Shown here piece by piece: positions 7,354-16,730 of a stretch of DNA of 64,000 nt (positions are counted from its first letter, which is position 1; each line of letters opens with the position of its first letter). A program made the position numbers and the translations under genes. Origin of the DNA: Bog-473 sp963750075 (lineage in GTDB: Bacteria; Actinomycetota; Acidimicrobiia; Acidimicrobiales; RAAP-2). The notes beneath the pieces were generated by a model that saw nothing but the letters and a program-made list of their open reading frames with translations, did no database searches and was not told the DNA's origin. The stretch covers positions 496,001 through 560,000 of the forward strand of contig CAVVPG010000001.1 in assembly GCA_963750075.1 (NCBI GenBank), written 5' to 3'.

Positions 7354-10300
7354 GTGGCACGCTCCCCCGAACTCCTGGGCCGGCTCGACCCGTCCGCATC
7401 CGCCTACCTACAGGCGCTGCACGAGCGCGTCGTCATCTTCGACGGCGCCATGGGCACGAACCTGCAGCTGCTCGGCCTCGGCCCCGACGATTTCGGCGGA
7501 CCCGAGCTCGAGGGGTGCAACGAGTGGTTGGTCGAGACGCGGCCAGACCTGGTGGCCCAGGTGCACCGCTCCTTCTTCGAGGTGGGCTGCGACGTCGTCG
7601 AGACCGACACGTTCGGCTCGACCTCCGTCGTGCTCGCCGAGTACGGACTCGCCGAGGAGGCCTGCGCGCTCACCCGCAAAGCGGCCGAGCTCGCCCGCTC
7701 GGTTGCGGACGAGTTCTCTACGCCCGATCGGCCGCGCTGGGTGGCGGGCTCCATGGGCCCCGGCACGAAGTTCCCCACCCTCGGGCACATCTCGTACGCG
7801 GAGTTCCGCGACGCGTACGAGGAGCAGGCTCTCGGGCTCCTCGAGGGCGGCGTCGACCTCCTGTTGGTCGAGACGCAGTTCGACCTGCTCTCGATCAAGG
7901 CCGCCGTGAACGGCGCCCGGCGCGCCATGGTCGCTCTCGGCCGTCAGGTGCCTCTGCAGGCCCAGGTGACGATCGAGCTCACCGGCCGCATGCTGCCCGG
8001 CACCGAGATCGGCGCCGCGCTCACCGTGCTCGACGCCATGCGGGTCGACGTGGTCGGCCTCAACTGCGCCACCGGACCGGTCGAGATGAGCGAAGCGCTT
8101 CGGCACCTCTCCGCAGCCAGCCGCGTCCCCATCGCCTGCGTCCCCAATGCGGGCCTGCCGTCGGTGGTCGACGGCGAGATGCACTACGACCTCACGCCCG
8201 AGGGCCTGGCGGAGCACCTGCACCGCTTCGTCACCGAGTTCGGTGTCTCGGCCGTGGGCGGGTGCTGTGGCACGACGCCGGACCACCTGGCCGCCGTGGT
8301 GGCCCGCTGTGCCGCCGCCACCCCCGCCACCCGCACGTCGGTCCACGAGCCCGCCGCCGCCTCCATCTACACCTCGGTCCCCTTCCACCAGGACACCTCC
8401 TTCCTCGTCGTCGGCGAGCGCACCAACGCCAACGGGTCCAAGGCGTTCCGCGAGGCGATGCTCGACGGTGATTGGGACACCTGCGTGGCCATGGCCCGCG
8501 ACCAGGTCAAGGAGGGCTCCCACCTGATCGACGTCTGTGTCGACTACACGGGCGCCGACGGCGTGGCCGACATGACCGAGGTGGCGAGCCGGCTGTGCAC
8601 CCAGTCCAGCGTTCCGCTGATGGTCGACTCCACCGAGGGCCCCGTCGTGCGGGCCGCGCTCGAGTGGATCGGTGGCCGGCCCATCCTCAACTCCGTCAAC
8701 CTCGAGGAGGGCGACGAGCCCGGGACGAGGCTCGACACGTTCCTCCGCCTCGCCCGCGAGTTCGGCGCCGCCGTCGTCTGCACCTGCATCGACGAGGAGG
8801 GCCAGGCTCGCACGGCGGAGTGGAAGCTGCGGGCGGCGCGGAACATCCGCGACATCGCCGTCGAGCGCTACGGCCTGGCCCCCGAAGACCTCCTCTTCGA
8901 TCCGCTCGCCCTGCCGCTGTCGACGGGCATGGAGGAGAGCCGCAACGACGGCATCGAGACCATCGAAGGCATCCGTGCCATCAAGGCGGAGCTGCCCGGC
9001 GTCTCCACCATCCTCGGGCTCTCCAACGTGTCGTTCGGGCTCAACCCGGCCGCCCGCCAGGTGCTGAACTCGGTCTTCCTGCACGAATGCGTGGAGGCCG
9101 GCCTCGACTCCGCCATCGTCCATGCCTCCAAGATCCTCCCCCTCTCCCGCATCGACGAGCGGACCAAGGAGGTGTGCCTCGACCTCGTCTACAACCGGCG
9201 CACGGACGACTATGACCCCCTGCAGGAGCTCCTCGCACTCTTCGAAGGCGTGAAGGTCAACGCCAACGCGGCCGACGAGCACCTGGACTGGCCGGTCGAC
9301 CGTCGCCTGGCCCAGCGCATCATCGACGGGAATCGCAAAGGGCTCGAGCGCGACCTCACCGAGGCACTCGAGTCGGGGCTGGGAGCGCTCGCCATCGTCA
9401 ACGACATCCTGCTCGAGGGCATGAAGGTCGTCGGCGAGCGCTTCGCCTCGGGCGAGATGCAGCTGCCCTTCGTGCTGCAGTCGGCCGAGACCATGAAGGC
9501 CGCGGTCGCCTTCCTCGAGCCGCACATGGAGAAGGCGGACCAGGGCGGCAAGGGCACGGTGGTGCTGGCCACGGTCAAGGGCGACGTGCACGACATCGGG
9601 AAGAACCTGGTCGACATCATCCTGACCAACAACGGCTACGACGTGGTCAACCTGGGGATCAAGGTCGGCATCAACGAGATGATCGCGGCCGCCGAGGAGC
9701 ACCGTGCGGACGCCATCGGCATGAGCGGTCTGCTCGTCAAGTCGACCCTGATCATGCGCGAGAACCTCGTCGAGCTCAACGACCGCTCCCTGTCGGAGAT
9801 CCCCGTGCTGCTGGGCGGGGCGGCCCTGACGCGGACCTACGTCGAGCGCGACCTGCGCGAGGTGTACGGCGGCCGGCTCTTCTACGGCCGGGATGCCTTC
9901 GAGGGCCTGCGGACCATGGACCGCTTGGTGGAGCTGCGGCGCAACGGGGAGGACGACCCTGCTTTCGGTCGCGAGATCTCGGAGAAGAACGTGCCCCGGC
10001 GCAGCCGGCTCGACGACCAGGACACCGCACCCGTGGAGGGCCAGCCCGCCCGTTCCGACGTGGCGGCCGACAACCCGCTCTTCACGCCGCCCTTCGTCGG
10101 CAGCCGGGTCGCGGTCGGCATCCCGCTGGACGACATCGCCGAGTACCTGAACCTGACGGCGCTCTTCCGCAACCAGTGGGGCTTCCGGCCCGAAGGTGGG
10201 GAGAACGACGGCGAGTTCAAGGACCGGGTCAGGGCGACGCTGCGCGACGAGCTGAGCAAGGCCAAGGAGGCCGACCTGCTGGTCCCCTCGGTCGCCTATG

Positions 10301-10863
10301 GCCACTTCGCCGCCAACGCCGAGGGCAATGACCTCGTCATCTGGAAGGACGAGTCGCGTTCGTCCGAATGGATGCGCTTCACCTTCCCGCGCCAGCGCAA
10401 GGAACCCTGGTTGTGCATCGCCGACTTCTTCCGCCCGGTGGGCTCGGGTGAGGAGGACTTCGCCAGCTTCATGCTGTGCACCATCGGCGCCCGGGCCTCG
10501 GAGGAGACGGCCCGCCTCTTCGCGGAGAACCACTACCAGGACTACCTCTTCCTGCACGGGCTCAGTGTCGAGATGGCCGAGGCCACGGCGGAGTACTGGC
10601 ACCGCCGCATCCGCGAGGAGCTCGGGTTCGCGGGCGATGACGGACCCACGCTGACGGGGCTCTTCCGCCAGCAGTACCGGGGCGGGCGCTACTCGTGGGG
10701 CTACCCGGCCTGCCCGGACCTCACCGACAACGCGAAGGTCGTGGAGCTGCTGGGAGGGGACCGCATCGGCGTCACGGTCAGCGAGGGATTCCAGCTCAAC
10801 CCCGAGCAGACCACCGACGCCATCATCTGCCACCACCCAGAGGCGAAGTACTTCATCGCGTGA
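7354..10863 (+). CDS. metH: Cobalamin-dependent methionine synthase
   Basis: An 1169-residue four-module enzyme that methylates homocysteine with methyl-tetrahydrofolate. In order: the homocysteine domain (about 20 to 325) with zinc ligands Cys238 and the Cys304-Cys305 pair in GGCCGTTPDH; the pterin domain (about 340 to 600) opening with FLVVGERTNANGSKAF; the B12 domains (about 640 to 880) with DVHDIGKN placing the cobalt-ligand His near 746; and the AdoMet reactivation domain (about 905 to 1165) with RFTFPRQRKEPWLCIADFF. Length is near that of the E. coli enzyme, so nothing is lost. Start codons GTG 7345, TTG 7351 and GTG 7354 are all possible; 7354 fits the -10 box best. Confidence 0.97.
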   Translation: MARSPELLGRLDPSASAYLQALHERVVIFDGAMGTNLQLLGLGPDDFGGPELEGCNEWLVETRPDLVAQVHRSFFEVGCDVVETDTFGSTSVVLAEYGLAEEACALTRKAAELARSVADEFSTPDRPRWVAGSMGPGTKFPTLGHISYAEFRDAYEEQALGLLEGGVDLLLVETQFDLLSIKAAVNGARRAMVALGRQVPLQAQVTIELTGRMLPGTEIGAALTVLDAMRVDVVGLNCATGPVEMSEALRHLSAASRVPIACVPNAGLPSVVDGEMHYDLTPEGLAEHLHRFVTEFGVSAVGGCCGTTPDHLAAVVARCAAATPATRTSVHEPAAASIYTSVPFHQDTSFLVVGERTNANGSKAFREAMLDGDWDTCVAMARDQVKEGSHLIDVCVDYTGADGVADMTEVASRLCTQSSVPLMVDSTEGPVVRAALEWIGGRPILNSVNLEEGDEPGTRLDTFLRLAREFGAAVVCTCIDEEGQARTAEWKLRAARNIRDIAVERYGLAPEDLLFDPLALPLSTGMEESRNDGIETIEGIRAIKAELPGVSTILGLSNVSFGLNPAARQVLNSVFLHECVEAGLDSAIVHASKILPLSRIDERTKEVCLDLVYNRRTDDYDPLQELLALFEGVKVNANAADEHLDWPVDRRLAQRIIDGNRKGLERDLTEALESGLGALAIVNDILLEGMKVVGERFASGEMQLPFVLQSAETMKAAVAFLEPHMEKADQGGKGTVVLATVKGDVHDIGKNLVDIILTNNGYDVVNLGIKVGINEMIAAAEEHRADAIGMSGLLVKSTLIMRENLVELNDRSLSEIPVLLGGAALTRTYVERDLREVYGGRLFYGRDAFEGLRTMDRLVELRRNGEDDPAFGREISEKNVPRRSRLDDQDTAPVEGQPARSDVAADNPLFTPPFVGSRVAVGIPLDDIAEYLNLTALFRNQWGFRPEGGENDGEFKDRVRATLRDELSKAKEADLLVPSVAYGHFAANAEGNDLVIWKDESRSSEWMRFTFPRQRKEPWLCIADFFRPVGSGEEDFASFMLCTIGARASEETARLFAENHYQDYLFLHGLSVEMAEATAEYWHRRIREELGFAGDDGPTLTGLFRQQYRGGRYSWGYPACPDLTDNAKVVELLGGDRIGVTVSEGFQLNPEQTTDAIICHHPEAKYFIA

Positions 10864-11630
10864 GTGGTCGTCCGGCCCGGGCGACGGCACGCGCCTGCCT
10901 GGCCGGCAGCCTCGCGCTGGGCACGCTCCTGGCCTGGCCCGGCTCCCCGCCGGGCGCGGCCACGCCCGCTCCCCCGCTGGACACGGTGGTCCTCCCCGAC
11001 CTCGGCCCCGGCTACTCCGTCCTCTCGGAGGGACCGCTGAACGCCTCCCAATTCGCGTCGAGCTCGCCGGATCCTGCGGCTGCCTCGACGGCGCTGGCCA
11101 CCTTGGCCGGGACGATCAGCACCTACGAGCGCGTCTGGGCGGACGGCGGCGGGGTCAACGAGGTGCAGGACCTGCTGGTCCGCTTCCCCTCCCCGGTGGG
11201 AGCACAGGTCTTCCTGCTCGCGGCGCGCCATTCGCTCGACTCCGGGGAGATCGTGAGCTCGGGCCCGCTGCCGGGGGTCGCGGGCGCCCGCCGAACCACG
11301 TACTTCGGGTCGACCACCCGGGCCGGCGTGGGCCAGGCGATCACCATGCGTGCCGGCGTCTACGTGGACCTGCTGTCCTTCTTCGCAGCGGCGTCGGGCA
11401 ACGCGCAACCCATCACGCCGGCCGACGCAGCCAGAGTCGCCCGGGCCCAGCGCGCCGCGATGGTGGCGGCTCCGGGCGGAACGGCCGCGCTGCCCGCGAC
11501 GAGCAGCTCGAGAGGCATCTCCACCGGCTCCATCGCCGCGGCCGCGGCCGTGGTCGCCGTGCTGGCCGCCGCCATGATCACCCCGCTCCTGCTGCACCGC
11601 CGGCGGAGCCGCCCAGCCCCAACGACTTGA
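10860..11630 (+). CDS. Secreted, C-terminally anchored protein of unknown function
   Basis: A 256-residue protein. An N-terminal signal peptide (ARACLAGSLALGTLLAWPGS, ending near AAT) is followed by a soluble domain of about 170 residues, then a hydrophobic segment (SIAAAAAVVAVLAAAMITPL) and a basic RRRRS tail, so it is probably anchored with the domain outside the cell. The domain (LPDLGPGYSVLSEGPLNASQ, then VQDLLVRFPSPVGAQVFLLA) resembles actinobacterial surface proteins of unknown function. Its GTG overlaps the metH stop (GTGA), so it is co-translated with metH, although no functional link is obvious. Confidence 0.7.
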   Translation: MSGRPARATARACLAGSLALGTLLAWPGSPPGAATPAPPLDTVVLPDLGPGYSVLSEGPLNASQFASSSPDPAAASTALATLAGTISTYERVWADGGGVNEVQDLLVRFPSPVGAQVFLLAARHSLDSGEIVSSGPLPGVAGARRTTYFGSTTRAGVGQAITMRAGVYVDLLSFFAAASGNAQPITPADAARVARAQRAAMVAAPGGTAALPATSSSRGISTGSIAAAAAVVAVLAAAMITPLLLHRRRSRPAPTT

Positions 11631-11664
11631 CGAGGGACACCGCTCGCAAGGTGCCGACGGGGGC

Positions 11665-13281
11665 TCAGCCCACGCCCGACGCGGCGGCGGCCTCCCGGGC
11701 GTGGTAGCTCGACCTCGTGAGGGGAGATGCCTCCACGTGGGCCACGCCGAGCTCTGCCCCAGCCTCCCGCAAGCGGTCGAACTCCTCGGGAGCCCAGTAA
11801 CGCGAGACCGGGAGGTGGTCGCGGCTCGGGCGTAGGTACTGCCCGATGGTGACGATCGAGACGCCTACGGCGTGGAGGTCGGCCATGGTGGCGACCACCT
11901 CGTCTTCGTCTTCGCCCAGCCCGACCATCAACCCCGACTTGGTGACGAGGCCCGCCTCGGCGGCCCGGGCGAGCACGGCCAGGCTCCGGGCATACCCCGC
12001 GGAGGGCCGCACCGCGCGCTGGAGCCGGGCCACGGTCTCGATGTTGTGGTTGAGCACGTCGGGTCGGGCCTCGAAGATGGTGTCGAGGGACGTCCCGTCC
12101 CCCTTGCAGTCCGAGATCAGCACCTCCACCGTCGTGTCCGGCGCGCGCTCCCGGATCGCCCTGATCGTGTTCGCCATCGCCGCGGCGCCACCGTCCACCA
12201 GGTCGTCGCGTGCGACACAGGTGACCACCGCATGACCGAGGCCCATGCGCTCCACCGCGGCGGCCACCCGCTCCGGCTCGTCGGGCGACAGCGGCAAGGG
12301 GTGGCGCGTGTCCACCTGGCAGAACCCGCACGCCCGCGTGCAGCGCTCGCCGTTGATCATGAAGGTGGCCGTGCCGTCCGCCCAGCACTCGTAGATGTTC
12401 GGGCACCCCGCCTCCTCGCACACCGTGACGAGACCGAGGTCGTGGATGGTGGCGCCGAGCTCGCGGTACCCCTTTCCGATACGCACGGGAACCCTCACCC
12501 ATGACGGCTTGCGTGCGCCGATGTCCAGGCCCTCCTCCGGCGCGACCCCCGCCTGGCGTAGGCGGCGCAGGAGCGGGCGCTCGTCGCGGTGCAGCGAGAT
12601 CGAGGGTGCGCTGCGCCCGGTGACGACGTCCCGGCGCTCCACCGCACCATCACCGAATGCGGCGCTGGCCCGGGCGACGAAGGCGTCGACCACGGCGTCC
12701 ATCGGGACATCGACCCCCTCCGCCCGCAGCGAGGTCACCCCCCGGTCCGCGATGCCGCACGGCACGATGTGCTCGAACATGGCGAGGTCCGATGTCACGT
12801 TGAGGGCGACGCCGTGAAGGGTCCTGCGACGGCCGGCGCCGACCCGCATCGTGCGGATCCCGATCGCCGCGATCTTCCTGGGATCGGGTCCGTCACCGTC
12901 GATCCAGACGCCCGGATACTCGTCGACCGTGTCGGCCCCCGGCAGCCCGAGGTCGGCCAAGGTGTCGATGACGACCCGTTCGAGGCGGTGCACGTGGCGG
13001 GGACCCGCCGTGGGGTCGTCGGGCACCGTGACGATCGGGTACGCGACGAGCTGTCCCGGCCCGTGATAGGTGACGTCGCCGCCCCGGTCCGTGCGCTCCA
13101 GCGTTGCCTGGACGCATGACGGGTCGACCAGCACGTGGCGCTCGTCCGCGTGGGCACCCAGCGTGTAGGTGTGCGGGTGCTCGAGGAGGAGGAGGTAGTC
13201 GTCAACCGCCCGGGTCAGCGCGTGCTGCAGGGTGAAGGCCTCGTGGTACGGGACCGTCCCGAGTGACCGGATGCGCAGCAC
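11665..13281 (-). CDS. LipB-LipA fusion: octanoyltransferase and lipoyl synthase in one chain
   Basis: A 538-residue single open frame. Residues 1 to about 225 are a complete LipB with RGGDVTYHGPGQL (66 to 78), Lys136 in RKIAAIGIR and the catalytic Cys175 in IVPCGI; it moves octanoate from ACP to lipoyl domains. Residues about 255 to 538 are a complete LipA: auxiliary-cluster cysteines 288, 293 and 299 (CEEAGCPNIYEC), the radical-SAM motif Cys314-x3-Cys318-x2-Cys321, and the C-terminal RSSYHARE supplying the Ser ligand. It inserts the two sulfurs. The usual arrangement is two separate genes. It begins 11 nt after the E2 gene, whose lipoyl domain is the natural substrate. Confidence 0.93.
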   Translation of the reverse strand: MLRIRSLGTVPYHEAFTLQHALTRAVDDYLLLLEHPHTYTLGAHADERHVLVDPSCVQATLERTDRGGDVTYHGPGQLVAYPIVTVPDDPTAGPRHVHRLERVVIDTLADLGLPGADTVDEYPGVWIDGDGPDPRKIAAIGIRTMRVGAGRRRTLHGVALNVTSDLAMFEHIVPCGIADRGVTSLRAEGVDVPMDAVVDAFVARASAAFGDGAVERRDVVTGRSAPSISLHRDERPLLRRLRQAGVAPEEGLDIGARKPSWVRVPVRIGKGYRELGATIHDLGLVTVCEEAGCPNIYECWADGTATFMINGERCTRACGFCQVDTRHPLPLSPDEPERVAAAVERMGLGHAVVTCVARDDLVDGGAAAMANTIRAIRERAPDTTVEVLISDCKGDGTSLDTIFEARPDVLNHNIETVARLQRAVRPSAGYARSLAVLARAAEAGLVTKSGLMVGLGEDEDEVVATMADLHAVGVSIVTIGQYLRPSRDHLPVSRYWAPEEFDRLREAGAELGVAHVEASPLTRSSYHAREAAAASGVG

Positions 13282-13292
13282 CGGTCCCGACC

Positions 13293-14633
13293 TCAGAGCT
13301 CCGCGGCCCAGTCGCGGCTGCCCAGCAGGTCGGAGACCCGCGCCAGGAACAGCGACACGTAGGCCCCGTCGACGGCGCGGTGGTCCCAGCTCACGCCGAG
13401 GATGCCCGTCGAGTGGATGGCGATCGACTCGGAGCCGTCGGGATGCGTCACCACGACGGGCCGGCGCGCGATGCCGTCAGTGGCCAGGATGGCGACCTGC
13501 GGCTGGTTGATGATCGGCACCGTGAAGTACGTGCCGAAGGGGCCGTCGTTGGTGATGGAGAACGTGCCGCCGGCGATGTCGTCGGCGTTCAGCTGGCGGC
13601 TCCGCGCCCGCTCGGCCAGGTCACGTATCCGGCGCGCCACGCCCCGCAGTGTCACCTCCTCGGCCCGGTGGATCACGGGCACGATCAGGCCCTCGTGCGC
13701 CAGGTCGACGGCGATCCCGAGGTTGACCTCGGAGTGGACGAGTAGTGCCTCGTCGACCACCGACGCGTTGAGAAGCGGGAAGTCACGCAGCGCCTCGACG
13801 GCGGCCCGGGCAACGAACGGCAGGTAGGTGAGCGCGAAGCCCTCCTCGGCCTTGAAGCGCTCGCCCCACGCGCTGCGGACGCGCTCCACGGCCTCGAAGT
13901 CGACCTCGTTGGCGATGAAGGCATGGGGCGACGTGGCCTTCGACCGCACCATGTGCTCGGCCGTCCGCCGCCGCATGTTCGAGAACGGCAAAAGCTGATC
14001 CCCGGCGCGGCGGAACGACGCCATGGAGACCGGTGGCGGAGTCGGGACGCTGACGACCGGTGTCGCCGGAGCGGTCGGCGCGGGCGTCGGCGTCGCGGGA
14101 GCGGCGGCGCGGCGGCTTTCGACGACCCGCAACGCGTCCTCCCGCGTGATGCGCCCGCCGGCCCCGGACCCCGTCACCTCCGCCTCGCTGATGCCGTTCT
14201 CGGCGAGGATCTTGCGCACGATCGGCGAGAGGAGCAGGGCATCGGCGCCTGCGCCGTCGGCTCCCCCGGGCGGCGCGGGCGCGGGGGCCGCGGCCTCGAC
14301 CGGTGCCGAAACGGGTGGTGGCGGCGGGGGCGGGGGCGGGGGCGCGGGCTGTGCCTGTGGTGCCGCCGGTGCGGGCGCCTCGGCGGTCGCCGACCCTGCG
14401 CCATCGCCGATGACGGCCAGCTTGACGCCCACCTCGACCGTCTCGCCCTCGGGGACGAGGATCTCCGTGAGGACGCCGGCCGCCGGTGACGGCACCTCGG
14501 AGTCGACCTTGTCCGTCGACACCTCGAAGAGCGGCTCGTCGCGCTCGACGGTTTCCCCGACCCCCTTCATCCAGCGGGTGATGGTGCCCTCGGTCACCGT
14601 CTCGCCGAGCTGCGGCATCATGACGTCAGGCAA
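13293..14633 (-). CDS. 2-oxoacid dehydrogenase E2 component (dihydrolipoamide acyltransferase)
   Basis: A 446-residue E2 subunit. The single lipoyl domain (1 to 75) carries the modified Lys42 in VSTDKVDSE. Then comes a linker with ten consecutive prolines (98 to 107), a peripheral-subunit-binding domain (about 134 to 172, SPIVRKILAENGISEAEV), a second Pro/Ala linker, and the catalytic domain with His418 and Asp422 in SWDHRAVDG. A TTG at 14633 is chosen: GGAAGGGG lies 8 nt upstream and it gives the family start PDVMMPQLGETVTEG; the ATG at 14621 would cut the first strand. It overlaps the lpd stop by 8 nt. With AceE nearby, the pyruvate complex is likely, although actinobacteria share this E2 with oxoglutarate dehydrogenase. 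Confidence 0.9.
   Translation of the reverse strand: MPDVMMPQLGETVTEGTITRWMKGVGETVERDEPLFEVSTDKVDSEVPSPAAGVLTEILVPEGETVEVGVKLAVIGDGAGSATAEAPAPAAPQAQPAPPPPPPPPPPVSAPVEAAAPAPAPPGGADGAGADALLLSPIVRKILAENGISEAEVTGSGAGGRITREDALRVVESRRAAAPATPTPAPTAPATPVVSVPTPPPVSMASFRRAGDQLLPFSNMRRRTAEHMVRSKATSPHAFIANEVDFEAVERVRSAWGERFKAEEGFALTYLPFVARAAVEALRDFPLLNASVVDEALLVHSEVNLGIAVDLAHEGLIVPVIHRAEEVTLRGVARRIRDLAERARSRQLNADDIAGGTFSITNDGPFGTYFTVPIINQPQVAILATDGIARRPVVVTHPDGSESIAIHSTGILGVSWDHRAVDGAYVSLFLARVSDLLGSRDWAAEL
14326..14348 (+). other. G-quadruplex-type run in the template strand of the E2 gene
   Basis: Three G5 tracts (14326-14330, 14332-14336, 14338-14342) and a G3 tract (14346-14348) are separated by loops of 1, 1 and 3 nt. 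They encode the decaproline linker on the opposite strand. The pattern meets the G3+ N1-7 rule for an intramolecular quadruplex. Whether it folds in vivo is not shown by sequence. Confidence 0.4.
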
Positions 14634-16041
14634 CGTGCAGACCCCTTCCCGTGAGTGCCAGCATCGTCTCGCCGAAGGTCTCGGAGAGCGACGGGTGCGG
14701 CTGGACGAACTGGGCCACCTCGTCTGGGAAAGCCTCCCAGTTGACCGCCAGGTAGCCGGCACCGAGCTGCTCGGTCACCCACGGGCCCGCCATGTGGACG
14801 CCCAGGACCCGACCCGCGGATCCGTCCGGACGGCGCTCGGCGACGATCTTCACCACGCCGTCGGTGTCGCCGATGATCTGCGCCCGGCTGTTGCCTCCGA
14901 ACGGGTCCTTCTTGGTGACCACGTCGAACCCCGCCGCCTTGGCCTGGGATTCGGTCATGCCGCAGAACGCGACCTCGGGGTGGCAGTAGATGGCCCAGGG
15001 CACCTTTCCGTTGTCGACGGGCACCACCGGCTCGCCCAGCATGCCCTTGACCGCCACGATGGCCTCCGCGAACCCGACGTGCGCGAGCTGCGGCGTGTTC
15101 GCCACCACGTCGCCCACCGCCCACACGCCCGGCTCGCCGGTGCGCTGGTACTCGTCGGCCACCACGAAGCCGCGCTCGTCGACGGTGACGGCCACCCCCT
15201 CGGCGACCAGCCCCTCACTCCGGGGACGGCGGCCCACCGAGACGACGATGGCCTCGACCTCCCAGCTCTGCTCGCCTGCGCGCACGGTCGTCTCGCTGCC
15301 GTCCTGGGCGGGCGTGTGCCCCTCCACCGCCGTGCCGGTGAAGATGTCGATGCCGCGCTTCTTGAACGACCGCCCGACGAGGCGAATGATGTCGTCGTCG
15401 CAGCCCGTGAGGATGCTGTCGAGCGCCTCGATGATCGTCACCTTGGAACCGAGGTCGGCCAGGAGCGACGCGAACTCACAGCCGATGACGCCGCCGCCGA
15501 TGACCGCGACGGAGGCCGGGAGCTCCTTGAGGTCGAGGAACTCGTCGGACGTCATCACCCAGCGCCCGTCGACCTCGAACCCGGGCAGCGTCCGCGGCAC
15601 CGAGCCCGCCGCCAGGACGACGTTGCGCCCCGTCACGACACGGCCCGCATCCTCCCCGTCGGTCACCTCGACCCGACGGCCGGGCTTGAGCGTCCCCGTG
15701 CCCGTGACGATGGTGACCTTGCGCCCCTTGAGCAGGCCGGACAGGCCCTTGAACAGCTTGTCGACCACCGCGTTCTTGCGGTCCTGGCTCCTGGCGAACT
15801 CGACGGAGACACCCGAGACGTCGATGCCGAATTCCTCGGCGTCGCCGATCGTCCGGCGCACGGCCGCCGTCTCCAGGAACTCCTTGGCGGGGATGCAGCC
15901 ACGGTGCAGGCAGGTCCCGCCCACCTTGTCGCGCTCGACGATCGCGACCGACAGCCCGGCCGCGGCACCGTAGAGCGCGGTCGCGTACCCGCCGGGACCC
16001 CCGCCGATCACGACGATGTCGAACTCTTCCTCGGTGGCCAT
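14626..16041 (-). CDS. lpd: Dihydrolipoyl dehydrogenase (E3)
   Basis: A 471-residue flavoprotein that reoxidises dihydrolipoyl groups of 2-oxoacid dehydrogenase complexes with NAD+. The FAD dinucleotide fold is at 8 to 35 (VVIGGGPGGYATALYGAAAG), the redox disulfide is Cys44/Cys49 in GGTCLHRGCIPAK, the NAD fold lies near 175 to 205 (VAVIGGGVIGCEFASLL), and the C-terminal dimer domain has the catalytic His at about 449 in HPSLSETFGE. GAGGAG precedes the ATG at 16041, so unlike many neighbours it has a leader. It heads the operon lpd, E2, LipB-LipA. Confidence 0.95.
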   Translation of the reverse strand: MATEEEFDIVVIGGGPGGYATALYGAAAGLSVAIVERDKVGGTCLHRGCIPAKEFLETAAVRRTIGDAEEFGIDVSGVSVEFARSQDRKNAVVDKLFKGLSGLLKGRKVTIVTGTGTLKPGRRVEVTDGEDAGRVVTGRNVVLAAGSVPRTLPGFEVDGRWVMTSDEFLDLKELPASVAVIGGGVIGCEFASLLADLGSKVTIIEALDSILTGCDDDIIRLVGRSFKKRGIDIFTGTAVEGHTPAQDGSETTVRAGEQSWEVEAIVVSVGRRPRSEGLVAEGVAVTVDERGFVVADEYQRTGEPGVWAVGDVVANTPQLAHVGFAEAIVAVKGMLGEPVVPVDNGKVPWAIYCHPEVAFCGMTESQAKAAGFDVVTKKDPFGGNSRAQIIGDTDGVVKIVAERRPDGSAGRVLGVHMAGPWVTEQLGAGYLAVNWEAFPDEVAQFVQPHPSLSETFGETMLALTGRGLHVA

Positions 16042-16158
16042 CGCCCGTCCTACTCCTCTGTGTTGGCGAGGTTCGTCCGGCGCGCTCGGCTCCTCCGAAA
16101 CTGCCCGATCGCACCAGCCGAAGGCCTCTCCGCGCTCCGCGCGTGCTACTCGGGCAGC

Positions 16159-16665
16159 CTACCGTTCGGGCCGGTGCACCGAGGCCGGTGCGGGCCCCGC
16201 CCACCCGCTCGAGCCGGTGCCCGAATCGGCTGCCAAGGTGGCCAGCTCGTCCACCCGGTCGTTCCACTGGTCGCCCGAATGCCCCTTCACCCAGCGGAAC
16301 CTGACGACCGCCTCAGACGACAGCGCCAGCTCAATGAGCGGCTCCCACAGGTCGCGGTTTGCCACGGGCTTGTTCTGCGAATTCTTCCAGTTTCGGCGCA
16401 GCCATCCACGCCACCAGCCGTCGGTGAAGCACTTGACGACATAGGTCGAGTCGCTCACCACTTCGATCCCCGCCGACGCGTCGGGGGTCAGCGTGCGGAG
16501 GGCTTCGAGCGCCGCCATGATCTCCATGCGCTGGTTGGTGGTGTGGGGGTCGGCACCGCTGGCGTAGCGCCCGCCGGGCACCGCCCAGGCCCAGCCCCCG
16601 GGCCCCGGGTTCCCCCGGCACGCGCCGTCGGTGTAGACGATGACCGGGGCTCCGTCGGCAGGCAT
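16159..16665 (-). CDS. rnhA: Ribonuclease HI
   Basis: A 168-residue RNase HI that cleaves the RNA strand of RNA-DNA hybrids. Catalytic residues are all present: Asp13 in YTDGACRGNPGPGGWA, Glu48 in NQRMEIMAALEAL, Asp72 in SDSTYV, the loop His129 in KGHSGD and Asp136 in NDRVDELA. The basic handle region (WWRGWLRRNWKNSQNKPVAN) is of the E. coli type. The tail after residue 145 is a Gly/Ser/Pro-rich stretch of about 20 residues. It diverges from aceE across 65 bp. Confidence 0.95.
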   Translation of the reverse strand: MPADGAPVIVYTDGACRGNPGPGGWAWAVPGGRYASGADPHTTNQRMEIMAALEALRTLTPDASAGIEVVSDSTYVVKCFTDGWWRGWLRRNWKNSQNKPVANRDLWEPLIELALSSEAVVRFRWVKGHSGDQWNDRVDELATLAADSGTGSSGWAGPAPASVHRPER

Positions 16666-16718
16666 GACAAATGTGTAACACCCGCGACCAGTGGTCGTGC
16701 GCGTCCCTCCCCTACCGG

Positions 16719-16724
16719 TACCGT
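16719..16724 (+). promoter_or_regulatory. -10 box of aceE
   Basis: TACCGT ends 6 nt before the ATG at 16731, so the aceE message is probably leaderless. Confidence 0.5.
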
Positions 16725-16730
16725 GGGGAA

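Noticed and set aside
7408..10890. An 1160-codon open frame on the minus strand opposite metH
   Set aside because: It mirrors metH exactly; antisense frames stay open in very high-GC DNA. The product is low-complexity Val/Arg/His/Asp-rich with no recognisable domain.
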